Positions 45,364 to 52,721 of a stretch of 64,000 nt of DNA are shown in pieces. The DNA is from Micrococcales bacterium (GTDB taxonomy: Bacteria > Actinomycetota > Actinomycetes > S36-B12 > UBA10799): positions 186,001-250,000 of the forward strand of contig JADJCR010000002.1 in assembly GCA_016703125.1 (NCBI GenBank). The letters are read 5' to 3'. A program made the translations under genes and the position numbers. The notes beneath the pieces are model-generated. The model was given only the letters and a program-made list of their open reading frames with translations, was not told the DNA's origin and did not search any database. Numbering within the stretch: position 1 is the first letter of the stretch; every line of letters starts with the position of its first letter.

Positions 45364-45864
45364 ATGACCCATCACCCCTCCCCGTGGCGTCATGTCCGGG
45401 CGATCCTGCAATTGCCCTTCGTGGTCACGGTGCTGGTGCCGCTCTGCCTGTTACTGCTCGGTCCCGCATCCGGGTCGACCTCGTGGATCTGGCGACTGCT
45501 GGGCCTGGCCCTGATCCTCGCCGGTCTCACGCTGATCGTGACAACGGTCCGGTTGTTGGCGCGCTCGGGCGGCGGGACCCTCGCGCCCTGGGACCACACC
45601 GTCCGGCTCGTGGTGGCGGGGCCCTACCGGTACGTCCGCAACCCGATGATCACGGGAGTGTTCGCGGTGCTGCTCGGGGAATCACTGCTGTTCGGCAGTA
45701 CTGCGCTGCTCCTCTGGTTCGGCGGGTTCGTCCTCGTGAACGTCGTCTACATCCGCTTGTCGGAGGAGCCAGGCCTGCGCCGACGTTTCGGTAAGGACTA
45801 CGACGTCTACGCCGCCAACGTGCCGGCCTGGTTCCCCCGCCCGACGGCCTGGGACCGGGGGTGA
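45364..45864 (+). CDS. Isoprenylcysteine carboxyl methyltransferase (ICMT)/PEMT-like membrane protein
   Basis: A 166-residue membrane protein with four predicted helices. The C-terminal SAM-binding signature of the family is clear: GPYRYVRNPMITGVFAVLLG, then YIRLSEEPGLRRRFGKDYDVYAANVPAWFPR. Bacterial members methylate small lipids or unknown acceptors; no isoprenylated protein target is known. The ATG at 45364 follows the anomalous G/C block, so its promoter cannot be judged. It converges with the small membrane protein gene (12 bp between stop codons). Confidence 0.85.
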   Translation: MTHHPSPWRHVRAILQLPFVVTVLVPLCLLLLGPASGSTSWIWRLLGLALILAGLTLIVTTVRLLARSGGGTLAPWDHTVRLVVAGPYRYVRNPMITGVFAVLLGESLLFGSTALLLWFGGFVLVNVVYIRLSEEPGLRRRFGKDYDVYAANVPAWFPRPTAWDRG

Positions 45865-45876
45865 GGTGGCGCCACG

Positions 45877-46314
45877 TCACGACCGCGCGACGTGCCAGGT
45901 CCAGGCGTGCACAGCGACACCGACCAGCAGGGCCACCTCGACGGCGCTGCCCAGCAGGTAGTAGTGGTTCGCCTCGCCGACTGCGCTGCCCACGATCGTC
46001 AGAGCGTAGCCGACGGCCAGCACGAGGTTGGTCATGCGCGAGATGCGTGCCGGCAGGGCGAGGCTGAGGTACACCATCAGGGCGGGCAGCACGATGTATG
46101 CGGTGGTGGCCAGCAGGAACGGCTGGTTGATCGCGAAGCCGCTCAGCCGGCCTGCTTCGATGTCGGCGCGGACATCGGCGCGGTACAGGCTGAAGAGGTC
46201 GACGTAGACGAACACGAACAGCATGGACGTCCACAGTGCGGAGATCTTGAGCCGGACGCTCACGGCAGCTGGTGCGGCAACGGCACTCGGTGGGGTCTTG
46301 ATCTGGGTGGACAT
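45877..46314 (-). CDS. Four-helix membrane protein, DUF6326-like
   Basis: A 145-residue integral membrane protein with four predicted TM segments (about 28-48, 65-88, 95-115, 118-138). LKISALWTSMLFVFVYVDLFSLYRADVRADIEAG is the recognisable family start, with NQPFLLATTAYIVLPALMVY later. Function unknown. It is divergent from a TetR gene, and two TTACTTAGTAA-type palindromes lie 19-48 bp upstream of its ATG, so it is very probably the regulated target of that TetR. CAGAAGGAGAGTCACC precedes the ATG. Confidence 0.8.
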   Translation of the reverse strand: MSTQIKTPPSAVAAPAAVSVRLKISALWTSMLFVFVYVDLFSLYRADVRADIEAGRLSGFAINQPFLLATTAYIVLPALMVYLSLALPARISRMTNLVLAVGYALTIVGSAVGEANHYYLLGSAVEVALLVGVAVHAWTWHVARS

Positions 46315-46332
46315 GGTGACTCTCCTTCTGGC

Positions 46333-46362
46333 TTACTTAGTAATCCTACTCCTACTTAGTAA
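46333..46362. promoter_or_regulatory. Tandem TetR operators (TTACTTAGTAA type)
   Basis: TTACTTAGTAA (46333-46343) and CTACTTAGTAA (46352-46362), each an odd-centred palindrome, are 19 bp apart between a DUF6326-like gene and a TetR gene transcribed away from each other. Two helical turns of spacing on one DNA face fit a pair of TetR dimers. The second TetR uses a different box with a CG centre. Confidence 0.78.
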
Positions 46363-46372
46363 GCTTGTCCAT

Positions 46373-47008
46373 GTGGATACCGGATCGCGCAAGCCTCTGA
46401 CCCGGGAGCGGATCTTGCGCGCCGCGGTGGACGTGGCCGATCGCGAAGGGCTCGGCGCCCTCACAATGCGACGCCTGGGCACCGAACTCGGCGTCGAGGC
46501 GATGTCGCTGTACAAGCACGTGGCCAACAAGGACGCCATTCTCGACGGGGTCGTCGAGCTCATCGGCGGTGAGATCGAGACACCCAGCGACGCGACCGAC
46601 TGGAAGGACGCCATGCGCCGGCGTGCAGTCTCGGCGCGGGCGGTCTTCGCCAGCCACTCGTGGGCGATAGGCCTGCTCGAGGCACGCGGCTCGATGGGTC
46701 CGGCAACCATGCGCTCCCTGGACGTGATGCTCGGCGTCCTGCGCTCGGGCGGGTTCGCCATCGACGACGCCGCCCACGCCATCTGGATGCTCGACAGTTT
46801 CGTGTACGGACACGTCATCCAGGAGGCCAGTCTCGCGGCGCAATCGGCGGCCCAGCTGCCGGCCGGGGAGGACCACCCGAATCTGGAGGCGTTGCTGGTA
46901 CGGGCGCGGGCATCGGAGTTCAGCGTGGATGCTGAATTCGACTACGGCCTGGAACGCATCCTCGCGGCACTCGAACTCCCCCGACGGCGGTCTAGACTTA
47001 CGCCATAA
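46373..47008 (+). CDS. TetR-family regulator 1 (TetR_C_1-like ligand domain)
   Basis: A 211-residue regulator. The N-terminal helix-turn-helix is TRERILRAAVDVADREGLGALTMRRLGTELGVEAMSLYKHVANKD (about 9-53), and the ligand domain includes AIWMLDSFVYGHVIQEASLA, like the TetR/Actinobacteria type that senses tetracycline-like or lipophilic drugs. The GTG at 46373 is chosen because the homologous start is VDTGSRKPLTRE; the overlapping ATG at 46371 is out of frame. Two operators lie just before it. Its stop (47008) overlaps the operator of TetR 2, only 17 bp before that gene. The two regulators share about a third of residues and look like paralogues. Confidence 0.88.
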   Translation: MDTGSRKPLTRERILRAAVDVADREGLGALTMRRLGTELGVEAMSLYKHVANKDAILDGVVELIGGEIETPSDATDWKDAMRRRAVSARAVFASHSWAIGLLEARGSMGPATMRSLDVMLGVLRSGGFAIDDAAHAIWMLDSFVYGHVIQEASLAAQSAAQLPAGEDHPNLEALLVRARASEFSVDAEFDYGLERILAALELPRRRSRLTP

Positions 47009-47011
47009 GTC
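46995..47011. promoter_or_regulatory. TetR 2 autoregulatory operator
   Basis: GACTTACGCCATAAGTC: 6-bp arms around a 5-nt centre, lying across the stop codon of TetR 1 and 15 bp before the TetR 2 start. Its outer half-sites match those at 47692-47725, so TetR 2 likely regulates itself and its downstream gene. Confidence 0.75.
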
Positions 47012-47025
47012 GAAGGAGTACGCAG

Positions 47026-47688
47026 ATGGCCGACGGCGACCAGGCGGACCGCCTCCCGCTCACCCGCACCCGCATACTGCACGAAGCCGTGAGGCTGGCC
47101 GACGAGGACGGCCTCTCCGGACTGTCGATGCGACGGCTGGGGCAACGCCTCCAGGTGGAGGCCATGTCGCTGTACAACCACGTGGCCAACAAGGACGACC
47201 TGCTTGACGGCATGGCCGACCTCGTGTCCGCCGACTTCGCCGTCCCGACGCCCGGTGACCACTGGCGCACAGCGCTGCAGCGCAGCGCCACCTCGGCCCA
47301 CGACGTCCTTGTGCGCCACCGATGGGCCGGCACTGTGCTGGAGTCCCGGTCCAACCCCGGGCCCGCCCGGCTGCACTACCTCAACGGGGTGGTGGGGGTC
47401 CTGGTCGACGCAGGCTTCCCGATCCAGATGGCCTATCACGCCTTCCTCACGCTCGACAGTTACATCTACGGCTTCGCGTTGCAGGAGGTGGCGGCACCGG
47501 CCGCACCCGAGCATGCGGCCCAGGCCGCCGAGGACTTCGTCGCCGGGCTGCCTGACGGCGAGTACCCGCACCTGGTGGCCATGGCGGAACTGGTGATGGC
47601 CCCCTCATATGACGCGAGTTCGGACTTCGACGTGGGACTGACGATGATCCTGGACGCCATCGAGCTGCGACGATCCCAGACGGGTTGA
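47026..47688 (+). CDS. TetR-family regulator 2
   Basis: A 220-residue paralogue of the regulator just upstream: TRTRILHEAVRLADEDGLSGLSMRRLGQRLQVEAMSLYNHVANKDDL in the DNA-binding part and FLTLDSYIYGFALQEVAAPA in the ligand part. CGAAGGAGTACGCAG precedes the ATG. It has three matched operators: one before its own gene and two ahead of the DUF4386-like gene. The pair of TetR genes, with clearly different operators, may form a small cascade or sense two related ligands. Confidence 0.9.
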   Translation: MADGDQADRLPLTRTRILHEAVRLADEDGLSGLSMRRLGQRLQVEAMSLYNHVANKDDLLDGMADLVSADFAVPTPGDHWRTALQRSATSAHDVLVRHRWAGTVLESRSNPGPARLHYLNGVVGVLVDAGFPIQMAYHAFLTLDSYIYGFALQEVAAPAAPEHAAQAAEDFVAGLPDGEYPHLVAMAELVMAPSYDASSDFDVGLTMILDAIELRRSQTG

Positions 47689-47691
47689 CGT

Positions 47692-47725
47692 ACTTACGCC
47701 GTAAGTGTCATACTTACGGCGTAAG
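47692..47725. promoter_or_regulatory. Tandem TetR 2 operators before the DUF4386-like gene
   Basis: ACTTACGCCGTAAGT (47692-47706) and ACTTACGGCGTAAG (47712-47725) are near-perfect palindromes 20 bp apart, 24 bp upstream of the next ATG. Their half-sites match the box at 46995-47011. Confidence 0.82.
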
Positions 47726-47748
47726 GCAATACCGCTTGGAGGTGCGAA

Positions 47749-48453
47749 ATGATCACTCACAAATCCGCATCACGCTCCACCGGCTTCGCTGCTCTCTATC
47801 TGGCTGCAGCGCTGGTGGCCGCGATGATCTACTTCCTCGTCGGCACCGACTACCCGTCGGTGACAGATCCTGTGGCCAAGGTCGACCTGCTGCTGAAGAA
47901 CCAGTTCGGCATCTACGTCATGTACCTCATCGCGTACGTCGGGTTCGGTCTCGCGCTGTCCGTCCTCGCGCTGGGGCTGCAGACGAAGCTGGCGGCGACG
48001 TCCCACGCGGCCGCTCGCGTTGGCGCGGCGATCGGTCTGATCTGGGCAGGCATGCTCATCGCCAGTGGCGTGGTCTACATCGTCGGCATGGCCTCAGTGG
48101 TCGATCTGCACGCCACCGACCCGGCAGCGGCCGTCACCGCCTGGCAGGCCATCGAACCGGTCGCGCTCGGTCTCGGCGGCGCCGGCGGCGAGGTTCTCGG
48201 TGGGACCTGGGTGCTGCTGGTGAGTCTGGTCGCACTGCGTGGACACCAACTGCCCACCTGGCTGACCTGGCTGGGCCTGGTCGTCGGCGCTGCAGGGATC
48301 GTCTCCACGGTGCCGGGTCTGGCTGGCGTGGCGGTCGGCTTCGGACTGCTGGTCATCGTGTGGTTCGCGGGACTCGGCATGACCCTGCTGCGGGAGCGTT
48401 CCGGGACCAGCCCACAGGCGCACTCCGCGTCGCTGGTCGGCGCAGCCAACTGA
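47749..48453 (+). CDS. DUF4386-like membrane protein 1
   Basis: A 234-residue membrane protein with about six TM helices and an external loop in the first third (FLVGTDYPSVTDPVAKVDLL). Motifs ASVVDLHATDPAAAVTAWQAIEPVALGLGGAGGEVLGGTWVLLVSL are shared closely with the next gene. Function unknown in the family. Under TetR 2 control by location. GGAGGTGCGAA ribosome-binding site. A strong hairpin terminator follows 20 bp after the stop codon. Confidence 0.82.
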   Translation: MITHKSASRSTGFAALYLAAALVAAMIYFLVGTDYPSVTDPVAKVDLLLKNQFGIYVMYLIAYVGFGLALSVLALGLQTKLAATSHAAARVGAAIGLIWAGMLIASGVVYIVGMASVVDLHATDPAAAVTAWQAIEPVALGLGGAGGEVLGGTWVLLVSLVALRGHQLPTWLTWLGLVVGAAGIVSTVPGLAGVAVGFGLLVIVWFAGLGMTLLRERSGTSPQAHSASLVGAAN

Positions 48454-48472
48454 CCCCAGCCACCATCCTCGC

Positions 48473-48516
48473 GGACCCCGGTGAGCATCACCTCGGCGTG
48501 ACGCTCACCGGGGTCC
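48473..48516 (+). terminator. Strong hairpin terminator (14-bp perfect stem)
   Basis: GGACCCCGGTGAGC (48473-48486) pairs perfectly with GCTCACCGGGGTCC (48503-48516) across a 16-nt loop, right after the DUF4386-like gene. No U-tract, but stem strength is high. Confidence 0.75.
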
Positions 48517-48630
48517 GGCACTTCCGCGCCGCCAAAGCGGCATGATCGGTGGTAGCGGCCCGTGCGGTGGAGGACAACGATCCAGACGCCGCCGGTTCGG
48601 ATGAATCGCCCCGACTGCAAGAGGTGTGAC

Positions 48631-49323
48631 ATGGACGTCCGTACCCAGCCCGACCCCGGACTGCAACGCACGGGCGGCCTCGCTGCCCTCTACATTTCCG
48701 CCGCCTACCTGGTGGCGATCCCCTACTTCGTCCTGATCGTGGACTACCCCAGCGTCACCGACTCGGCGAGCAAGGTGGACCTGCTCGTGGCCAACACCAC
48801 CAGCCTGCAATGGATGCACGTCGTGTGCTTCGAACTCGTCGCACTCGCAGTGGTCGTCGTGACGGTGGCGCTCTACCGCCGGCTCGCGCCCGCCGCCCGC
48901 CCACTGGCCCAGTTGGGGGCGGCCGTGGGATTGGCGTACGCTGCACTGCTGCTGGCCAGCGTGCAGGTCTACATCTTCGGAATGAACGCTGTCGTCAGCC
49001 TGCATGCCACGTCCCCCGAACAGGCCGTGGCCGCGTGGCAGGCGATCGAGCCGGTCGCAGAAGGCCTCGGCGGCTCCGGCGGCCAGATCGCCGGTGGCGT
49101 CTGGGTGCTGGTCGTCAGCGTGACCGCTAATCGCGCCGGGGCGCTGCCAGCGGCGCTGATCTGGCTGGGAGGCGGGACCGCAGTGTTGGGAATTCTGTCG
49201 ACGGCGCCGGGGCTGGGAGGCCTTGAGGCCGCGTTCGGATTGCTGCAGATCGTGTGGTTCCTCTGGCTCGGGATCGCGCTTCTGCGGGCGCCGACGGCCG
49301 CGCGCCACGTCACCTCCGAGTGA
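48631..49323 (+). CDS. DUF4386-like membrane protein 2 (paralogue of the preceding gene)
   Basis: A 230-residue membrane protein homologous to its upstream neighbour over its full length: RTGGLAALYISAAYLVAIPYF, DYPSVTDSASKVDLLVANT, VVSLHATSPEQAVAAWQAIE and GGSGGQIAGGVWVLVVSVTA. A tandem gene duplication is clear, but the copies are separated by a terminator and lack a shared operator, so regulation has diverged. GAGGTGTGAC precedes the ATG. Function unknown. Confidence 0.82.
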   Translation: MDVRTQPDPGLQRTGGLAALYISAAYLVAIPYFVLIVDYPSVTDSASKVDLLVANTTSLQWMHVVCFELVALAVVVVTVALYRRLAPAARPLAQLGAAVGLAYAALLLASVQVYIFGMNAVVSLHATSPEQAVAAWQAIEPVAEGLGGSGGQIAGGVWVLVVSVTANRAGALPAALIWLGGGTAVLGILSTAPGLGGLEAAFGLLQIVWFLWLGIALLRAPTAARHVTSE

Positions 49324-49376
49324 ACTGACCGGCCCCGCACGCCCTACGGTCTGCGGCCTGGAAAACCCGCCTCCCG

Positions 49377-49396
49377 AACCTACGGTATCGTAGGTT
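49377..49396. promoter_or_regulatory. Palindromic operator AACCTACGGTATCGTAGGTT over the hemolysin III promoter
   Basis: Perfect 8-bp arms around a GTAT centre. The right half overlaps the proposed -10 box TATCGT (49386-49391), so a bound protein would block transcription of the gene at 49399. The size fits a TetR-type dimer; its regulator was not found beside it. Confidence 0.7.
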
Positions 49397-49398
49397 TC

Positions 49399-50047
49399 GT
49401 GGCCGCAGCCCTGAACACCTCTGAGGTCAAACCGCGTCTGCGCGGCTGGCTGCACTTCGGGGCGGCGCCGCTGTCCTTCGTACTGGGGCTGGGGCTGCTG
49501 GCGGTGACGCCCACAATGGCCGAACGGGTCGCCGTGGCCCTATCTATGTGTTCACGACCGTGATGCTCTTCTCAGTGAGCGCGTCGTACCACCTCGGAGC
49601 CGGCAGCCCGAAGGTGAACGCCCTTCTGCACCGCCTGGACCACGCCAACATCTACCTGTTCATCGCCGGCAGTTACACCCCCTTCGCCGTGGCCCTCGGC
49701 GGAACTCAGGGGTGGGTGATCCTCTCGCTCGTGTGGTCGATCGCCGCGATCGGTCTCATCGCCCGTGTCGCCTGGCGCGCGGCACCGCGCTGGCTGGCGG
49801 TCGGCTCGTACATCGGACTCGGCTGGGTGGCGATCTTCTTCCTGCCTGGCCATCGCAGGCGTTCGGAGCGGTGGTGGTCCTACTCATGGCCCTCGGTGGG
49901 CTCTTGTACACCGCCGGGGGCGCGGTCTCCGCCCGCCCGACCCCGACCTTCCATGAAAGCTGGTTCGGCTTCCACGAGTTGTTCCACGCGCTGACGATCG
50001 CCGCGTTCCTGGCGCAGTTCATCGCTATCGCGCTCACCGTGACCTGA
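49399..50047 (+). CDS. Hemolysin III/TrhA-type (PAQR-like) membrane protein (two frame breaks)
   Basis: About 216 residues with seven helices in the hemolysin III/adiponectin-receptor-like fold, involved in membrane lipid and energy homeostasis. Motifs by frame: VKPRLRGWLHFGAAPLSFVL, then VMLFSVSASYHLGAGSPKVN and LDHANIYLFIAGSYTPFA, then LMALGGLLYTAGGAVSARP and FGFHELFHALTIAAFLAQFI. These include the zinc-site Ser/Asp and His residues. -1 breaks near 49538-49545 and 49845 split it; all parts are conserved, so sequence error is favoured. The GTG has TATCGT 7 nt upstream (leaderless) under a palindromic operator. Confidence 0.85.
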
Positions 50048-50070
50048 GCACGCCCGCTTCTGCGGCCCTC

Positions 50071-50117
50071 GTTGGGGTTGCTCACCGCGTTTGAGAACCC
50101 ACAACTACAACCCCCAA
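50071..50117. repeat. Degenerate four-box element, possible copy C, in a gene-free stretch
   Basis: GTTGGGGTTG (50071-50080) and TTTGAGAACC (about 50090-50099) are 18-19 bp apart. CACCGCGTTTGAGAAC matches copy A (CACCGCGTTGGAGAAC) at 15 of 16 bases. CAACCCCCAAC (50108-50118) pairs with the first box, with one bulge. The rest of the 307-bp gap 50048-50354 shows no convincing gene, RNA or repeat; it is the shared downstream region of two convergent genes. Confidence 0.4.
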
Positions 50118-50354
50118 CCGGGACGGGATTGGCCCTCCCGTGAAGGTTACGAGCGAACCCACACGACCGGCGGGTGTGAAGTACTGGTGTGGGTGCTCAC
50201 CCTCAAACCGGTTCGGCAGGCGATCCCCTGCCGAGCCTGCTGCTGGCCACCGACTTGGGCTTTCCGCTGCTTGGTGGTACCCAACCGTAAGACCGCTGGT
50301 TCAGGCGCACGGAGTACGCGTGTGCGCTCAGCGATGCGGCCTCGTGACCATCTC

Positions 50355-50594
50355 TCACGGCCGAGGTGGGGCGCCGTCCTCCGTGGTACGCCGCACATTC
50401 TCCTGCCGCTGGCGCTCTTCGACGACGACCTGATGCCCCGGCTGGAAGATCTCAGCCATGGGCCCGAAGGCCGCCGCGGAGGCCGAACCGGACGTGGGCT
50501 TGAGTTTTCGGTAGTAGATCCAGCCCCGACGCTCGGCGGCCAGGAGCAACCTGTCCAGGACAAGCGCCACAATGGCCAGAACGACCCACTTCAC
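50355..50594 (-). CDS. Small membrane-anchored protein, DUF6191-like
   Basis: A 79-residue protein. One N-terminal TM helix (MKWVVLAIVALVLDRLLLAA) is followed by RRGWIYYRKLKPTSGSASAA, then FGPMAEIFQPGHQVVVEERQ and RTTEDGAPPRP. The terminal DGAPP and the mid FQPG-x-Q-x-E-x2-RQ pattern match the DUF6191 family seen in streptomycetes. Function unknown. The GTG has TAGCCT 6 nt upstream (50601-50606, leaderless). It converges with the hemolysin III gene across the 307-bp gap. Confidence 0.72.
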   Translation of the reverse strand: MKWVVLAIVALVLDRLLLAAERRGWIYYRKLKPTSGSASAAAFGPMAEIFQPGHQVVVEERQRQENVRRTTEDGAPPRP

Positions 50595-50806
50595 AACTCC
50601 AGGCTAGCCACCGACGCCGCCAGGGTGCGCCGCCAAGCCAGCCTGTGGTGCGTTCTCACGTGCCGAACATGGGGGAACACGCCATCCCACTACATCCTTG
50701 CCCGTGGTCGGCCGCGACGAGGATGACTCACCAGCGCCTGTGGACGAGCGCTGACTCGAATCGTCTGATCCCGGCAGTCTGGACGAGTGGAAACGAAGGA
50801 GGCACC

Positions 50807-51339
50807 ATGTCAATCATGGCCATCATGCTCACCCGCGACGACCTCGACGCGTTGCCCGACGACGGCCTCCGGCACGAACTCATTGACGGCGCATTCGTCA
50901 TGACCCCGCCGCCCGGACTGCCACACCAGAGCATGGTCGGAGAACTGTACATCGCACTTGTGAACGCAAGTAGCGGGACCGGCCTCAAGGTCGTCCTCGC
51001 ACCGTTCGCCGTCGCTCTGGGCCCGAACGTGGTCGAGCCCGACCTTCTCGTCGCACCCAAAGAGGCATTCACCCAGCGGGACCTGCCCACCGCCCCACTG
51101 CTTGCCGTCGAGGTGCGTTCCCCGTCCACGGGGTGGCTGGACGAGGGCCGCAAACGCACGCTCTACGAGGAGTACGGGGTCGCGTCCTACTGGCTGGTCG
51201 ATCCACGACCACCATCACAGTCCTCGAACTGTCGACAGGACGCTACTCGCAGGTGGCGATGGCTACCGGCGACCAGACCATCGGTTTGACCGCCCCGTTC
51301 CCGATCAGGCTCAACCCGGCGGAACTCGCGCAGATCTGA
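50807..51339 (+). CDS. Uma2-family PD-(D/E)xK nuclease-fold protein (one frame break)
   Basis: About 177 residues of the Uma2/DUF820 family, restriction-endonuclease-like proteins common in actinobacteria and cyanobacteria. Typical segments are LPDDGLRHELIDGAFVMTPP, VVEPDLLVAPK (Asp) and LLAVEVRSPST (Glu-x-x-S), with YEEYGVASYWLVDP and the final LTAPFPIRLNPAELAQI. The frame breaks at about 51203-51206 (LVDP then TTTITVLELS), a -1 change. Function is unsettled; often linked to mobile DNA. GAAGGAGGCACC precedes the ATG. The tRNA-Arg lies 43 bp downstream on the opposite strand. Confidence 0.87.
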
Positions 51340-51382
51340 GCCAGAACACCGAAACCCCTGGTCATCCCAAGGGACTCCTTGG

Positions 51383-51455
51383 CGCGCCCGAAGGGATTCG
51401 AACCCCTAACCTTCTGATCCGTAGTCAGATGCTCTATCCGTTGAGCTACGGGCGC
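51383..51455 (-). tRNA. tRNA-Arg (anticodon ACG)
   Basis: The reverse strand folds as a standard cloverleaf: acceptor GCGCCCG/CGGGCGC with discriminator G, D-arm GCTC-AACGGAT-AGAGC shape, anticodon stem TCTGA/TCAGA around CTACGGA (anticodon ACG), and T-arm AGGGG-TTCGAAT-CCCTT. It reads CGT and, after A34-to-I editing, CGC and CGA. CCA is not encoded. The antisense strand gives the well-known spurious peptide EGIRTPNLLIRSQMLYPLSY, which should not be annotated. Confidence 0.97.
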
Positions 51456-51608
51456 TCTTGGCCAGTGTATCGCCGTCGGCCGACTGATCCCGATCGGGAT
51501 GCAGCAAGGACCTCGGCGGCCACCTCCGAACGACGGACAACCGGGTTCTCTGTGGTTAGCAGATATCGCGCTGACGCCGCCGACGAGGGATTTACTACAG
51601 TAGATCCT

Positions 51609-52721
51609 ATGGTAATTCGCTCCCGGCTGGCTCTACTCGTGCCCGGTGGGCTGGCGTTGCTCCTGGGGCTGGACGCAGCATTGCTGCTGTTGGATCTCCC
51701 GGCCCCGTTGACCTGGGAGCGGCTGCCCGACGCGCACGGCCTACTGCTGACCCTTGGCGCGGTCGGGACCTTGGTATCCCTCGAGCGGGCAGTGGCACTC
51801 AACCGCTGGTGGGGCTTCCTTGCCCCCGCGGGGCTGGGGCTCGGTGGGCTGAGCCTCGTGACCCGGGTGCCCATCGCGGTCTGCGGCTCGCTTCTCACCC
51901 TCGGCGCAGCCGCTCTGGTGGCCGTGTACGTGGCGTTGTGGCGCCGTCAGCCGGCAGATGCGGTGGTCGTCCAGGCCGGCGGAGCGGTCATGGCCGTGTC
52001 GGCCGCGCTGCTCTGGTGGGCGGGGGTCCCGGTGCCGGTGCTGCTGCCATGGCTGGCCGGCTTCCTGATCCTCACGATCCTGGGTGAACGGCTGGAACTG
52101 GCGCGGATCGCCATCGACGCGAGGGCGGCGGCCACCACCGCCCTGCTCGCGGGTCTGTTCTGCATCACGACGCTGGCTGCGCTGCTGTGGCCGGTGCCCG
52201 GATATTTCGCACTCGGGGCTGCGCTGCTGGCCCTCACCGGATGGATGGCCAGCCACGACGTCGCCCGACGGACGGTGCGGGGAACGGGACTCCCGCGCTA
52301 TATGGCTGCGTGCCTGGTCGCCGGATACGCCTGGCTGGGGGTCACGGGGGCCATCTGGCTGGTCGGTGGGGCACAGTTCGACGGCCCCGGTTACGACGCC
52401 GTCGTGCACACGGTCTTCCTCGGGTTCGTGATGTCGATGGTGATGGCCCATGCGCCAGTGATCCTGCCGGCGGTCCTGCGCGTGCAACTGCCGTACCGCT
52501 CTGCCATGTACGTCCCGGTGGTCCTGCTGCACGCGTCGTTGCTGCTGCGGGTCGTTCTGGGCGACGGTTATGGCGTCGCGTGGGCATGGCGGCTGGGCGG
52601 TGCGATGAACATCGTGGCGCTGCTGGGATTCGTGGCCGTGGCCGTGTGGTCGGCGATCACTGCCCCCGCGCGCGAACCTGACCGACGGCGCGCCCCGGCA
52701 TCTGCAGGAACGCAGCCATGA
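51609..52721 (+). CDS. NnrS-like multi-helix membrane protein
   Basis: A 370-residue protein with about eleven to twelve TM helices. Histidines in helices (DAHGLLLTLGAVGTLVSLER, then AVVHTVFLGFVMSMVMAHAP) and the end-to-end design match NnrS-type heme/copper proteins that protect against nitric oxide stress. It overlaps the start of the copper nitrite reductase gene by 4 bp, which supports a nitrogen-oxide role. TACAGT (51596-51601) lies 7 nt before the ATG, and CTACAGTAG forms a short palindrome there. The gene is leaderless. The frame open upstream across the tRNA is not part of it. Confidence 0.75.
   Translation: MVIRSRLALLVPGGLALLLGLDAALLLLDLPAPLTWERLPDAHGLLLTLGAVGTLVSLERAVALNRWWGFLAPAGLGLGGLSLVTRVPIAVCGSLLTLGAAALVAVYVALWRRQPADAVVVQAGGAVMAVSAALLWWAGVPVPVLLPWLAGFLILTILGERLELARIAIDARAAATTALLAGLFCITTLAALLWPVPGYFALGAALLALTGWMASHDVARRTVRGTGLPRYMAACLVAGYAWLGVTGAIWLVGGAQFDGPGYDAVVHTVFLGFVMSMVMAHAPVILPAVLRVQLPYRSAMYVPVVLLHASLLLRVVLGDGYGVAWAWRLGGAMNIVALLGFVAVAVWSAITAPAREPDRRRAPASAGTQP

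Noticed and set aside
42802..45864. Open frame of about 1,000 codons on the plus strand opposite the helicase
   Set aside because: Antisense shadow in high-GC DNA; only its last 166 codons (from 45364) have family similarity.
51102..51608. Long open frame running across the Uma2 end and the tRNA-Arg into the NnrS-like gene
   Set aside because: Its middle is the classic antisense translation of tRNA-Arg (EGIRTPNLLIRSQM...); the real gene starts at 51609.
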